NCBI RefSeq assembly: GCF_000733925.1
Contig: NZ_JPOO01000003.1
Location: 558,001 to 622,000 of the forward strand
Length of the DNA stretch: 64,000 bases
Reading direction: 5' to 3'
Source: Arenibacter algicola
GTDB taxonomy: Bacteria; Bacteroidota; Bacteroidia; Flavobacteriales; Flavobacteriaceae
Part shown: in pieces, positions 8,638-18,147 of the stretch
How the letters are laid out: each line of letters opens with the position of its first letter
How positions within the stretch are numbered: position 1 is the stretch's first letter
Made by a program: the position numbers and the translations under genes
The notes under the pieces: model-generated
Told to the model about the DNA's origin: nothing
What the model saw: the letters and a program-made list of their open reading frames with translations, nothing else
The model's database searches: none

Positions 8638-9366
8638 ATGAGAATAATACCTGCAATAGACATCATTGAAGGAAAATGTGTTAGACTTTCCAAGGGAGAC
8701 TATGATACCAAGAAAATTTACAATGAGAATCCCTTGGAGGTGGCCAAGGAGTTTGAAGCCCATGGGATAGAATACCTACATTTGGTAGATCTGGACGGTG
8801 CCAAATCCAAGCACATCGTAAATCATAAAGTGTTGGAAAAAATAGCCTCCAATACCAACTTAAAAATAGATTTCGGGGGCGGACTCAAAACCGATGAAGA
8901 TCTAAGGATAGCGTTTGAAAGTGGGGCCAATCAAATTACAGGAGGAAGTATCGCTGTCAAGGACAGGGAAACCTTTATCTCATGGATCAACAAATACAGT
9001 CCTGAGAAAATTATTCTAGGAGCGGATGCCAAGGACGAAATGGTTGCCGTATCTGGTTGGATGGAAGAATCCCAAGAGGAGTTGATACCCTTTATCCAAG
9101 GGTATCAAAAAGAAGGAATTAGAGGGGTTATCTGTACCGATATTAGCAAAGATGGTATGTTGGAAGGCCCTTCCTTTGAATTGTACCGCAAAATATTGGA
9201 GGAATGCGGGCCGAAATTATTGCTGATTGCCAGTGGCGGTATTTCAACTTATGATGAACTCCCCAAATTGGCCGAGTTAGGCTGCGAGGGAACCATAATT
9301 GGAAAGGCCATTTATGAAAATAGAATTAGTTTAAAACAATTGGAGAAATTTATACTCGATATCTAA
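8638..9366 (+). CDS. hisA: ProFAR isomerase
   Basis: The 242-residue TIM barrel catalyses the ProFAR to PRFAR Amadori rearrangement. Landmarks are the catalytic Asp in IIPAIDIIEGKCVRLSKGDY (residue 8), the phosphate-binding DFGGGLKTDEDL and ASGGISTYDEL loops, and the second catalytic Asp in VICTDISKDGMLEGPS. Both (beta-alpha)4 halves are intact. It is followed by a 96-base gap before hisF, the largest spacing inside the operon. Confidence 0.96.
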   Translation: MRIIPAIDIIEGKCVRLSKGDYDTKKIYNENPLEVAKEFEAHGIEYLHLVDLDGAKSKHIVNHKVLEKIASNTNLKIDFGGGLKTDEDLRIAFESGANQITGGSIAVKDRETFISWINKYSPEKIILGADAKDEMVAVSGWMEESQEELIPFIQGYQKEGIRGVICTDISKDGMLEGPSFELYRKILEECGPKLLLIASGGISTYDELPKLAELGCEGTIIGKAIYENRISLKQLEKFILDI

Positions 9367-9462
9367 CCCATTAATGTTGTTTTAGTATAATGGGAACAAG
9401 CTATTAATAGCAATGAAGATATTAACTGGATTAATCTCCAAAGACAAAAATAAAAGCACTCA

Positions 9463-10218
9463 ATGTTAACAAAAAGAATAATCCCTTGTTTGGATATTAA
9501 AAACGGTAGAACGGTAAAAGGGATAAACTTTGTAGATCTACGAGATGCAGGAGACCCTGTGGAACTAGCTGAAATCTATGCCAAAACTGGAGCGGACGAA
9601 CTTGTTTTCCTTGATATTTCCGCTACAGAGGAAAGGAGGAGAACCTTGGCCGATTTAGTCCTTCGCGTTGCTGAAAAAGTCAATATTCCGTTTACTGTAG
9701 GAGGTGGCATTTCTTCCGTGGAAGATGTGGATATTTTGCTGCACAACGGAGCAGATAAAGTATCCATAAATTCATCGGCCGTAAAAAACCCTCAATTGAT
9801 CAATGATCTCGTAGCCAAATTCGGCTCCCAATGTATAGTGGTTGCCATAGATGCCAAACAAATAGATGGGGAATGGATAGTACATTTGGTAGGAGGCAAG
9901 GTCCCAACAGAACTAAATCTTTTTACCTGGGCAAAGGAAGTGGAAGACCGTGGGGCGGGTGAAATCCTGTTTACTTCCATGAACCACGATGGCACTAAGG
10001 ACGGATTTGCCAACGAAGCTTTGGCCAGATTATCCACCGAATTGAATATTCCCATAATAGCGTCGGGCGGCGCTGGAAATATGCAACATTTCACGGATAC
10101 CTTTAAAGAAGGTAAGGCCGATGCAGCTTTGGCGGCAAGCGTTTTTCATTTTAAGGAAATCGAGATCAAGGACTTAAAGGAAGAGTTGAAAAGAAACAAT
10201 ATACCGGTTAGATTATAA
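9463..10218 (+). CDS. hisF: Imidazole glycerol phosphate synthase, cyclase subunit
   Basis: The 251-residue TIM barrel joins PRFAR with HisH-derived ammonia to give IGP and AICAR. It starts MLTKRIIPCLDIKNGRTVKG with the catalytic Asp near residue 11. The second catalytic Asp is in LFTSMNHDGTKDG, and the phosphate loops are FTVGGGISS and IIASGGAGN. A tiny 18-codon open frame (9413-9469) overlaps its ATG; this may be chance. Confidence 0.96.
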   Translation: MLTKRIIPCLDIKNGRTVKGINFVDLRDAGDPVELAEIYAKTGADELVFLDISATEERRRTLADLVLRVAEKVNIPFTVGGGISSVEDVDILLHNGADKVSINSSAVKNPQLINDLVAKFGSQCIVVAIDAKQIDGEWIVHLVGGKVPTELNLFTWAKEVEDRGAGEILFTSMNHDGTKDGFANEALARLSTELNIPIIASGGAGNMQHFTDTFKEGKADAALAASVFHFKEIEIKDLKEELKRNNIPVRL

Positions 10219-10225
10219 AACCATT

Positions 10226-10861
10226 ATGGAATCCAAAATCATGAATATAGACTTCAATAAAAATAACGACGGACTGGTCCCGGCCATAGTACAGGATGCA
10301 ACTACCAAAAATGTACTTATGCTCGGGTATATGAACCAAGATGCCTATAAAAAAACGGTGGACAGCCGTAAAGTAACCTTCTTTAGTCGCACTAAAAAAA
10401 GATTATGGACCAAAGGGGAAGAAAGCGGAAATTTCTTGAACCTAGTGGATATTAAACTGGATTGTGACAATGACACCCTATTGGTCATGGTAGATCCTGT
10501 TGGGCCAACTTGCCACAAAGGTACCGATACCTGCTGGGGCGACGAAAACAATACTTCCTTTGGATTTCTTTCTGAATTGGAAAATATAATTCAAAACAGA
10601 AAAGAACAAGCTGAGGGAAAGGTAGAGATTCCCGAAGGAACAAAGCCTAGCTATGTTTCCTCCCTATTTAAGAGCGGTATCAATAAAGTAGCCCAGAAAG
10701 TAGGTGAAGAGGCGGTTGAGGTCGTCATTGAAGCCAAAGACGATAACGACCAGCTGTTTAAGGATGAAAGCGCAGATCTATTGTTCCATTACCTAATATT
10801 GCTACAGGCAAAAGGATTTAAACTTCAGGACATAGTTAATGTACTAAAGTCTCGGCATTGA
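10226..10861 (+). CDS. hisIE: Bifunctional phosphoribosyl-AMP cyclohydrolase / phosphoribosyl-ATP pyrophosphatase
   Basis: Fused HisI-HisE of 211 residues. The N-terminal cyclohydrolase carries the zinc and magnesium motifs around SRTKKRLWTKGEESGNF, LDCDNDTLLVMVDPVGPTCHKG and DTCW. The C-terminal MazG-like pyrophosphatase begins near residue 117, with KVGEEAVEVVIEAKD and DESADLLFHYLILL as metal-binding acidic motifs. It starts 7 bases after hisF and completes the pathway gene set. An alternative internal ATG 5 codons on (MNIDFNK) is possible. Confidence 0.96.
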   Translation: MESKIMNIDFNKNNDGLVPAIVQDATTKNVLMLGYMNQDAYKKTVDSRKVTFFSRTKKRLWTKGEESGNFLNLVDIKLDCDNDTLLVMVDPVGPTCHKGTDTCWGDENNTSFGFLSELENIIQNRKEQAEGKVEIPEGTKPSYVSSLFKSGINKVAQKVGEEAVEVVIEAKDDNDQLFKDESADLLFHYLILLQAKGFKLQDIVNVLKSRH

Positions 10862-10988
10862 TTCATGGATATTTTTCAGATGCCCTAAAATTTGTGTAAT
10901 TTCCAAATTGATTTTTTTTTGTAAAAAAAATTAACTTATCTTCAAAAATTACAAGGATTAATCAATAACATTATTAAGAGCATAGGCT

Positions 10989-12401
10989 ATGAAATCAAAC
11001 AGGAGAGATTTTCTGAGAAAAACTTCCATTGCCGGTATGGGTTTGGCAATGACCCCGGCATGGTCCAATTCAATCACTGGCAACAACCCGTATAATACTC
11101 CGGCATCTTTATCCAGCGCCAACTATATGGGCGGATTTTCTGCTCCTAAATTGGAAACGGTAAAATGCGCTTTTATTGGGGTAGGTGCCCGAGGGTCTGG
11201 ACATGCACATCAGATTGCATCCATTGAAGGAACAGAAGTAGTAGCTATCTGTGATTTGTACCAGGATCTTGCCGAAAAATCGGCAAATATATGTAAGGAG
11301 AATGGCGGAGGTACCAGGCATAAGAAAATAAGCCTTTACACTGATGGGGAGAACGACTGGAAAAAGATGTTGAAAAAGGAAAAGCCAGATGCCGTCTTTG
11401 TGTGTACCCCATGGAAATTGCATGCGCCTATGGCCATTGAGGCTATGAATAGTGGGGCCCATGTTTTTGTTGAAGTTCCTCTTGCCCTTACCATTCAAGA
11501 GATGTGGGATATTGTGGATACCTCGGAAAAGACCCAAAAGCATTGTATGATGATGGAAAACGTCAACTACGGCAGGGAAGAACTACTCTACCTAAATATG
11601 TGCCGTAAAGGTGTTATTGGGGAGTTGCTGCACGGGGAAGCCTCCTATATTCATGAGTTAAGAGGGCAAATGAACGAAGTTGAGCGTGGCACAGGTTCAT
11701 GGCGCACCTATCATTATGCCAATCGGGATGGCAATCTATATCCTACCCATGGCTTGGGACCGGTTGCCCAATATATGAATTTAGCTAGGGGAGAAGATAA
11801 TTTTAAGTTCATAAACTCCTTCTCTTCCCCCGGCAAAGGACGTAATCTATACGCCGCCAAGAATTTTCCGGCAGACCACAAATGGAACAAGCTGGACTTT
11901 AAAGGAGGGGATATAAACACTTCTATTGTTAAAACAAACATGGGTAGGACTATTATGGTGCAATGGGACGAAACAAGCCCTAGACCCTATACCAGACACA
12001 ATATGATTCAAGGTACAAAAGGGACACTGGCAGGCTTCCCGACCAGAATTGCCTTGGAAGGCGGGGTAGAAGGTGGCCCGGATAATCACCACGAATGGGC
12101 AGAAGGCGAGCAATTGCAAAAAATCTATGAAAAATACGAACATCCATTATATGTGCGCCTGGGAGAATTGGCAACAAAAATGGGAGGACATGGTGGAATG
12201 GACTTTATTATGAGGTATAGAATCATCGAATGCCTGCGTAATGGCCTGCCTTTGGATCAGAACGTATACGAAGGTTGTTATTGGAGTGCTGTTGGTACTT
12301 TGAGCGAGGTATCAGTTGCTCAAAACGGTGCTCCTCAAGAGTTTCCTGATTTTACAAGGGGCAATTGGAAAACCACTGCGCCTTTGGATATTGTAGGCTA
12401 A
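10989..12401 (+). CDS. GH109-like Gfo/Idh/MocA-family protein with Tat signal
   Basis: A 470-residue NAD-dependent Rossmann protein with a twin-arginine leader (SNRRDFLRKTSIAGMGLAM). The nucleotide loop is FIGVGARGSGHAHQIAS near residues 58-74. The segments CTPWKLHAPMAIEAMNSGAHVFVEVPLALT, MMMENVNYGREELLYLNM and NLYPTHGLGPVAQYMNLARG closely follow the pattern of glycoside hydrolase family 109, whose founder members are alpha-N-acetylgalactosaminidases using NAD by an oxidation-elimination mechanism. The periplasmic location fits Tat export with bound NAD. The substrate in this organism is inferred only. Confidence 0.85.
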   Translation: MKSNRRDFLRKTSIAGMGLAMTPAWSNSITGNNPYNTPASLSSANYMGGFSAPKLETVKCAFIGVGARGSGHAHQIASIEGTEVVAICDLYQDLAEKSANICKENGGGTRHKKISLYTDGENDWKKMLKKEKPDAVFVCTPWKLHAPMAIEAMNSGAHVFVEVPLALTIQEMWDIVDTSEKTQKHCMMMENVNYGREELLYLNMCRKGVIGELLHGEASYIHELRGQMNEVERGTGSWRTYHYANRDGNLYPTHGLGPVAQYMNLARGEDNFKFINSFSSPGKGRNLYAAKNFPADHKWNKLDFKGGDINTSIVKTNMGRTIMVQWDETSPRPYTRHNMIQGTKGTLAGFPTRIALEGGVEGGPDNHHEWAEGEQLQKIYEKYEHPLYVRLGELATKMGGHGGMDFIMRYRIIECLRNGLPLDQNVYEGCYWSAVGTLSEVSVAQNGAPQEFPDFTRGNWKTTAPLDIVG

Positions 12402-12427
12402 AAGCCCTACATAATTATAATAAAAAG

Positions 12428-12483
12428 TCATTGTATACCGGTCCAACCTAATATTATATGGTCCATGTATACAATGATTTTTT
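12428..12483. terminator. Bidirectional terminator between convergent genes
   Basis: TCATTGTATAC (12428-12438) pairs with GTATACAATGA (12467-12477), and GGTCC segments inside may extend the stem. T-runs lie to the right on the + strand, and an A-run lies to the left, giving a T-run on the - strand. It sits between the GH109-like gene (+) and the gene ending at 12517 (-), so it probably ends both. Confidence 0.75.
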
Positions 12484-12516
12484 CTTTGATATAAGGAGGG
12501 TACTAGACCCAAAAAA

Positions 12517-12906
12517 TTATTCTGTACTGTCAACCCCTGCAACCTCTGTTCTACTATCCATATGGCTTATTAGGTCTTGGGTACTTGTAAATACCTTTTT
12601 ACTGTAATAACGTCCTCGATCCCAATCCGCAGGGTCCGCAGCTTTTAAGGCATCCGCTATAATGTCCTGGACTTTTTCCGACAGGCCTTCACATTGACTA
12701 CCTTCCAACAACTTAAAAAGTTTTTCATAAGACTCCAAGGCCTTACCTGAATAGAATTTCTGATGGTCATAGTTGTTCGCCTTCAATGCGCTTTTGGCAT
12801 GATTCAGGGCGTAAGAGGCGGTAGAATAAATTAATTCACAATCGTCCTTTGCCTGTGCTATGGTAAAAACAAACAATGAAAAGAACAATAAACAAACTTT
12901 CTTCAT
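12517..12906 (-). CDS. Small secreted protein of unknown function
   Basis: A 129-residue protein with a clear Sec signal peptide (MKKVCLLFFSLFVFTIAQA, cleavage after AQA near residue 19). The mature part is helical, with spaced Ala, Lys and Tyr residues (ASYALNHAKSALKANNYDHQKFYSGKAL, then YSKKVFTSTQDLISH), which reads like a short helical-hairpin repeat. It has two cysteines, near residues 23 and 72. I recognise no family. It is transcribed toward the GH109-like gene. Confidence 0.75.
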   Translation of the reverse strand: MKKVCLLFFSLFVFTIAQAKDDCELIYSTASYALNHAKSALKANNYDHQKFYSGKALESYEKLFKLLEGSQCEGLSEKVQDIIADALKAADPADWDRGRYYSKKVFTSTQDLISHMDSRTEVAGVDSTE

Positions 12907-13035
12907 GGGTGCGGGGTTTTAAGATTTGTCTTTAGAAAACGAAACTTTAATCCCAATATTGCTGGCCTATTTCATTTCTATTAGTTTTACACAGGGTTCT
13001 TAGCTCCCCTTATATCCAACTAATTTTACTAGGTT

Positions 13036-13851
13036 TTACCACCAAACAACAAAAAGTTTTTCAACGGTATAATCAGATGATTTCATCCATAATAGTGGCG
13101 CATTTTTATTTTCCAATCCAACTGTAATCAAATCTAGTACGTCCTTATGACCTAGCCAATTAACCCCTTGTTGCGGGTCTAATAGCCACTCCTGTTTAGA
13201 TGGCAAATAATACCGGTATTCAAAAAACTCAGGGGATTTAAATTTGTGGAAAGGAATCCACCTGCCACTAATACAATTGGAATTAAAAGGGGAGAGATCC
13301 ATGTTATGGGCCATAAAAGGGACAAATAATTGGGATTTAAAACATACCTGATGCAATAGTTCCGAAGGCTTTATATTAAATCTTTGCAGCACGGATGTAG
13401 CTTCCGGTGTCTTTAAAAGTGGAATTTGATGGTTTATTATCCTCTCTTTCTTTGCCTTAAAGGAATCGCGTTGATTAGGCCCTATAAATTGGAGCTCAAT
13501 ATTTGTTGACTCCTCAGATATTACATAGAACTTGTATGTTAATTCAACATGACTAAATTGATGACTATCAACATCTTGCAATAAAAAATCTATTTCTCCC
13601 AAACTTACTTTTTCTTTCCTTATGGGAATGTTATGTGCTATTACTTTGTATTGCCTTGAATGTTGTATCAGTTTTAGAAAAATGTGTTCTATTTTATGCC
13701 CTAATCTTAGCTTGGAGGGAATCGACCCCATATCTAAATTTTCAAAATATATTTCTGGAAATACAAATTGCTTCAAACCATCCAATTCCCCAGTCCAAAG
13801 GGTAGGAGTGTTATAAAATGCCTTATAATATGAAAGGTTTTTATGATCCAA
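13036..13851 (-). CDS. DUF1853-family protein
   Basis: A 271-residue protein matching the DUF1853 pattern: IPIRKEKVSLGEIDFLLQD followed by HVELTYKFYV, then FIGPNQRDSFKAKKERIINHQIPLL. The conserved E-x-D...E-x...K spacing (GEIDFLL and ELTYKF) resembles a PD-(D/E)XK nuclease-like core; that is my inference and no activity is known. The length is typical. It stands alone, divergent from the VWA gene at 13929. Confidence 0.8.
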   Translation of the reverse strand: MDHKNLSYYKAFYNTPTLWTGELDGLKQFVFPEIYFENLDMGSIPSKLRLGHKIEHIFLKLIQHSRQYKVIAHNIPIRKEKVSLGEIDFLLQDVDSHQFSHVELTYKFYVISEESTNIELQFIGPNQRDSFKAKKERIINHQIPLLKTPEATSVLQRFNIKPSELLHQVCFKSQLFVPFMAHNMDLSPFNSNCISGRWIPFHKFKSPEFFEYRYYLPSKQEWLLDPQQGVNWLGHKDVLDLITVGLENKNAPLLWMKSSDYTVEKLFVVWW

Positions 13852-13928
13852 GCGATACTAATATAGGTAAAGCGTTAAGTTTTCTTTAAAATGGAAATGG
13901 TCTAGACCAAATTAAGTAATTTTATAGT

Positions 13929-15071
13929 ATGGCTATTAATAAAAGAAAAGGGTTTCGATTTTCCAACTATGAAGCCCCAGAGCAAACTCCTTTCGAAAAG
14001 CTTTTTGATATTTTCAAGGAACTGATTACACATACTTCGGGTGATGTGGATGAGGCTTTGGATTGGTTGAGGGAGTTGGACAAAGAGTACGAACTTACCG
14101 ATGAGAATTATACTATTGATGATTTTATAGAAGATCTCAAGGCAAAAGGTTTTCTGAGAGAGGAACCAAAAGACGGTGATGGTGATGGTTCCGGCGGGCA
14201 AAAAGCGGATCTGTCCATTACTGCCAAAATGGAACGGATTATTAGGCAAGCGGCCTTGAATCAAATTTTCGGCAAGATAAAACGCAGTGGTTCGGGCAAT
14301 CATAAAACCGGTTTATCGGGCAGGGGGGATGAACATATGGGTGAATTCAGGGAATATAGATTTGGCGATAGTTTAGAGCGAATTTCCATGACCGAAAGTT
14401 TAAAAAATGCCCAAATAAACCATGGTATCGGTAATTTCCATTTAAGCGAAGAGGATTTGGTGGTAGAGGACACCCAGTTCAAAGCCCAAATGAGCACAGT
14501 CTTAATGATCGACATTAGTCACAGTATGATACTCTATGGGGAGGACCGCATTACACCTGCCAAAAAGGTAGCGATGGCCCTGGCAGAACTCATCACGACC
14601 CGTTACCCAAAGGACACCTTGGAGATTTTGGTTTTTGGCAACGATGCCTGGCCCATTCCGATAAAGGATCTGCCTTATTTAAAAGTAGGGCCCTATCATA
14701 CCAATACCGTTGCCGGTTTGCAATTGGCAATGGACATGCTCCGTAGAAAGCGCAATACCAACAAACAGATATTTATGATTACGGATGGCAAACCCAGCTG
14801 TATTCGATTGGCTGATGGCACCTATTATAAAAACAGTGTGGGCTTGGACGATTATATTGTGGAGAAATGCTATAACATGGCCAGACAGGCCAGAAAGCTC
14901 CATATTCCCATAACCACCTTTATGATTGCCAAGGATCCGTATCTAACCCAATTTGTGAGACATTTTACGGAAGCCAATAAGGGAAAAGCCTTCTTTACCG
15001 GCCTAAAGGGACTTGGTGAAATGATTTTTGAGGATTACGAACAAAATAGGAGAAAAAGATTAAAGGGATAA
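13929..15071 (+). CDS. VWA-domain protein, partner of the MoxR-type ATPase
   Basis: A 380-residue soluble protein with a charged N-terminal region and a C-terminal von Willebrand A domain (about 185-370). The MIDAS motif is intact: DISHS in VLMIDISHSMIL, a Thr in GPYHTNTVAGL, and ITDGKPS. No signal peptide or membrane helix was seen. It is followed 73 bases later by a ChlI/MoxR-like AAA+ gene. Such pairs act together in metal insertion or protein-complex maturation, with the ATPase acting on the VWA protein's client. The client here is unknown. Confidence 0.88.
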   Translation: MAINKRKGFRFSNYEAPEQTPFEKLFDIFKELITHTSGDVDEALDWLRELDKEYELTDENYTIDDFIEDLKAKGFLREEPKDGDGDGSGGQKADLSITAKMERIIRQAALNQIFGKIKRSGSGNHKTGLSGRGDEHMGEFREYRFGDSLERISMTESLKNAQINHGIGNFHLSEEDLVVEDTQFKAQMSTVLMIDISHSMILYGEDRITPAKKVAMALAELITTRYPKDTLEILVFGNDAWPIPIKDLPYLKVGPYHTNTVAGLQLAMDMLRRKRNTNKQIFMITDGKPSCIRLADGTYYKNSVGLDDYIVEKCYNMARQARKLHIPITTFMIAKDPYLTQFVRHFTEANKGKAFFTGLKGLGEMIFEDYEQNRRKRLKG

Positions 15072-15144
15072 TTAGCAAAAGCTGTTAGTCAACATACCCT
15101 GTACAACGATATAAACAGGGAGACCAAAATATAAATAATTACAG

Positions 15145-16614
15145 ATGAAATTGAATTATAAGGAGATTACCAATCTTGGCGAACTTAGAAAGACTGGATA
15201 TAAAACAAAAAAAATTAAGGATGAGTTAAGGGCAAATCTTATTGACAAAATAAAATCGGATGAAATTACTTTTCCTGGGGTTTGGGGCTATGAAAATTCC
15301 GTGGTCCCGGAACTGGAAAGAGCCATATTATCCAGGCACAACATCAATCTATTGGGCCTTAGGGGCCAGGCCAAAACGCGTTTGGCAAGGCTAATGGTAA
15401 ACTTATTGGACGAGTATATTCCAATTGTCAGCGGTTCGGAGATAAATGATGACCCCATGAGCCCAATCTCCCGCTTTGCTATAGAAGCCATAAAGGAGCA
15501 CGGTGACCTAACACCTATTTCCTGGCTGCACAGAAGTGAACGTTTCTATGAAAAATTGGCTACGCCAGATGTAACGGTGGCCGATTTAATTGGCGATGTT
15601 GACCCTATAAAGGCCGCAAACCTAAAATTGTCCTATGCGGATGACAGGGTGATACATTTTGGAATGATCCCACGTGCAAACCGTTGTATTTTTGTAATCA
15701 ATGAACTGCCGGATCTACAGGCAAGGATACAGGTCTCCCTATTTAACATTTTACAGGAGGGCGACATTCAAATTAGGGGATTTAAACTTAGATTACCTTT
15801 GGACCTGCAATTTGTATTTACCGCAAACCCTGAAGATTATACCAATAGAGGTAGTATTGTAACCCCATTAAAAGATAGGATAGGTTCCCAAATTTTAACG
15901 CACTATCCGGAGGACATTGAAACCGCGCGTAAAATTACCGAACAGGAATCCAAATTGGATAAACGCCAAACCGAGGCCATTTATGTCCCGGATTTGGCAA
16001 AAGATCTCTTGGAACAAATAAGTAGGGAAGCCAGGGAAAGTGAATATGTGGATGCCAAAAGTGGAATAAGTGCCAGAATGAGCATAACATCCTTCGAAAA
16101 TTTAATGAGTACCGCCGAACGAAGGCTGCTAAAGAATGGCCAACAAACAACCATGATAAGGCTGAGCGATTTTATGGGGGTCATTCCCTCCATTATCGGT
16201 AAGATAGAACTGGTTTATGAAGGAGAACAGGAAGGTTCGGGCAGTGTTGCGGAAATACTGATCGAAGATGCAGTGAAGTCTCTCTTCCTAAATTATTTCC
16301 CTAAGATAGATAAATTGGAGCGCAAGGATGCCGTAGGTCCTTATGACGAATTGGTAAGTTGGTTTTTTGATGGGGAAGGTTTTGATCTGTTGGACGATGC
16401 CATCGATAAGGAATACAAGGAAAAGCTGGATAGTATTATTCCACTTCAACAATTGGTTACTAAATACCAACCTGATATTGAAAAGGAGGACACCTATTTT
16501 CTAAAGGAATTGTTGTTGTGGGGGCTTGTTGCCCATAAAAAATTAAGTAAGCAGCGATATACTATTGGGTATCAGATAAAAGATGTTTACGGCAGTTTTA
16601 TAAGAGGATTGTAA
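15145..16614 (+). CDS. MoxR/ChlI-type AAA+ ATPase with altered Walker motifs
   Basis: A 489-residue AAA+ protein related to magnesium chelatase subunit I. The P-loop reads GLRGQAKT (near residue 72), with Ala where Gly normally precedes the Lys. The Walker B segment reads CIFVINELPDL, with Asn-Glu instead of Asp-Glu. Sensor 1 is FVFTANPEDYTNRG, and arginines of the ISARMSI region follow. The C-terminal 130 residues are helical. It pairs with the upstream VWA gene. Whether it still hydrolyses ATP is not certain from the sequence; the variant motifs may be normal for this subfamily. Confidence 0.85.
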   Translation: MKLNYKEITNLGELRKTGYKTKKIKDELRANLIDKIKSDEITFPGVWGYENSVVPELERAILSRHNINLLGLRGQAKTRLARLMVNLLDEYIPIVSGSEINDDPMSPISRFAIEAIKEHGDLTPISWLHRSERFYEKLATPDVTVADLIGDVDPIKAANLKLSYADDRVIHFGMIPRANRCIFVINELPDLQARIQVSLFNILQEGDIQIRGFKLRLPLDLQFVFTANPEDYTNRGSIVTPLKDRIGSQILTHYPEDIETARKITEQESKLDKRQTEAIYVPDLAKDLLEQISREARESEYVDAKSGISARMSITSFENLMSTAERRLLKNGQQTTMIRLSDFMGVIPSIIGKIELVYEGEQEGSGSVAEILIEDAVKSLFLNYFPKIDKLERKDAVGPYDELVSWFFDGEGFDLLDDAIDKEYKEKLDSIIPLQQLVTKYQPDIEKEDTYFLKELLLWGLVAHKKLSKQRYTIGYQIKDVYGSFIRGL

Positions 16615-16626
16615 AATATAGCTTTG

Positions 16627-17109
16627 TTACTCCCAGGCATCAATGTGATTATTTAAGTAATCAAAATCATATTTGCCCACTATCCGTTTTCTAATGATAA
16701 ATGACCAAACGGTTAGTAGAACCAATAGCGTTTGAAGACTAATAATCAAGATGCCCATGGGAACGAAAGAACTTGGAATAACATGGTCCTGAAATTCATT
16801 TTGGGAACCAAGAATTAAAAAGGTTTCAGAGATATTATATGCATAGGCCAATAAAACGGCGTACATGACATACTCAATATTTTTCATGATCATATCAGGA
16901 TATTCCATTTCCGTTATCTTAAACCATAGTACATACAAATAAAGAAAGTGGATCATTGTCAAAAATGGAAAAATATAACTCTCGAACCTATTGAATATAA
17001 AGGTATTTCCATACATGCTGTAAAAACCCAGGACTATTAAGGATAGCAGTGATACAATGGTAAGGACAATTATAATTTTAGGAGTGGTTCGTTTAACGGA
17101 ATTTTCCAT
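16627..17109 (-). CDS. Four-helix membrane protein of unknown function
   Basis: A 160-residue protein with four hydrophobic segments (about 12-34, 44-64, 75-97 and 113-138) and polar ends, so a small integral membrane protein. No catalytic motif is visible and I recognise no family. It converges on the AAA+ gene with only 12 bases between them, so it is probably a separate unit. Confidence 0.7.
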   Translation of the reverse strand: MENSVKRTTPKIIIVLTIVSLLSLIVLGFYSMYGNTFIFNRFESYIFPFLTMIHFLYLYVLWFKITEMEYPDMIMKNIEYVMYAVLLAYAYNISETFLILGSQNEFQDHVIPSSFVPMGILIISLQTLLVLLTVWSFIIRKRIVGKYDFDYLNNHIDAWE

Positions 17110-17311
17110 AATTACGGTTTAAGATTATAGGACAATTTTCAACATAATTACAACTTAATTCTTGAACCCATGTGGAATTTTCGTTGAATATATAAAAATA
17201 TAGGACAGAAAAAAGGCGCCTTGGACGAAGTGCCAAAAAGCACGATGAACATATGGCAATCCTATTGTAAAATACGGTTAAGAAACAAACATAAACCCGA
17301 CCTTCCTTAGC

Positions 17312-17319
17312 TATCTTTG
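17312..17319 (+). promoter_or_regulatory. Candidate -7 box of the truA-like gene
   Basis: TATCTTTG matches TAnnTTTG exactly and lies 42 bases before ATG 17362. This would give a leader of roughly 36 bases. No clear -33 box was found. Confidence 0.4.
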
Positions 17320-17361
17320 CCGAGGTTTTGTCAGGATTTAACCAAGCAACATATACACCAA

Positions 17362-18147
17362 ATGCAAACACCCCGTTTTTACTATTTAATACATGTTCAA
17401 TTTCTGGGCTTTCGTTATAGTGGCTGGCAAAAGCAACCAAATCAAAAAACGGTGGAGGGTATGCTGGTAAAGACCTTAAAATTTGTTTTGCCCAATTCCA
17501 AATTCAAAATCTTGGGAGCCGGGCGTACAGATGCCAAAGTATCTGCCTTGAATACGGCCTTCGAATTATTTGTGGATAAGGAACCTCTAGAAGACCTTCA
17601 GGTATTTATGTGCGATTTTAATGCAAACCTACCCCCAGATATTCGTATCATCAGCATAGACCAGGTCAATGAAAACTTCAATATCATACAAGAAAGCAAG
17701 TTAAAGGAATATGTATATCTTTTTTCCTTTGGACAAAAAAACCACCCCTTTTGCGCGCCGTTTTTGGCAAACATCATAGAGGAACTGGATGTAGAACTAA
17801 TGTCGGATTGTGCCCGACTTTTTATTGGCACCCATGACTTTTCATCCTATACGGCCCGACTTCAGCCCAATACAAAAGTGCTTAGGACTATAGATTCATG
17901 TGAAATAAAAAGAAACGAAATATTAAAGGCCAATTTTTTTCCGGAAGTGAGTTATGCCCTGCATATTACCGGTGAAGGCTTTATGAGATATCAGATTAGG
18001 ATGATAATGGGGGCTTTGATCCAAGTAGGCAAAGGTGACCTTACGACAATGGACATTAAAGATTCCTTGAAAAAGGAAAACAATACTTTATTGACATATG
18101 TGGCCCCTGGTTCAGGATTATTGCTTAATAAGCTAAAGTTTAAATAG
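17362..18147 (+). CDS. TruA-like tRNA pseudouridine synthase, divergent
   Basis: A 261-residue protein with the TruA layout: YYLIHVQFLGFRYSGWQKQPNQKTVEGML at the N-terminus, the catalytic motif GAGRTDAKVSAL and the C-terminal GEGFMRYQIRMIMGALIQVGKGDL. The catalytic Asp is present, but canonical TruA reads GAGRTDxGVHA, so the Gly and His after the Asp are replaced by Lys and Ser. It may be a TruA paralogue with a different target. I chose ATG 17362 over the longer frame from 17317 because the conserved region starts immediately after it. Confidence 0.85.
   Translation: MQTPRFYYLIHVQFLGFRYSGWQKQPNQKTVEGMLVKTLKFVLPNSKFKILGAGRTDAKVSALNTAFELFVDKEPLEDLQVFMCDFNANLPPDIRIISIDQVNENFNIIQESKLKEYVYLFSFGQKNHPFCAPFLANIIEELDVELMSDCARLFIGTHDFSSYTARLQPNTKVLRTIDSCEIKRNEILKANFFPEVSYALHITGEGFMRYQIRMIMGALIQVGKGDLTTMDIKDSLKKENNTLLTYVAPGSGLLLNKLKFK

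Noticed and set aside
9413..9469. 18-codon frame MKILTGLISKDKNKSTQC overlapping the hisF start
   Set aside because: It could couple translation into hisF, but there is no conserved feature and it may be chance.
17093..17440. 115-residue minus-strand frame upstream of the membrane protein gene
   Set aside because: It overlaps the start of truA and its promoter candidate and shows no coding pattern.
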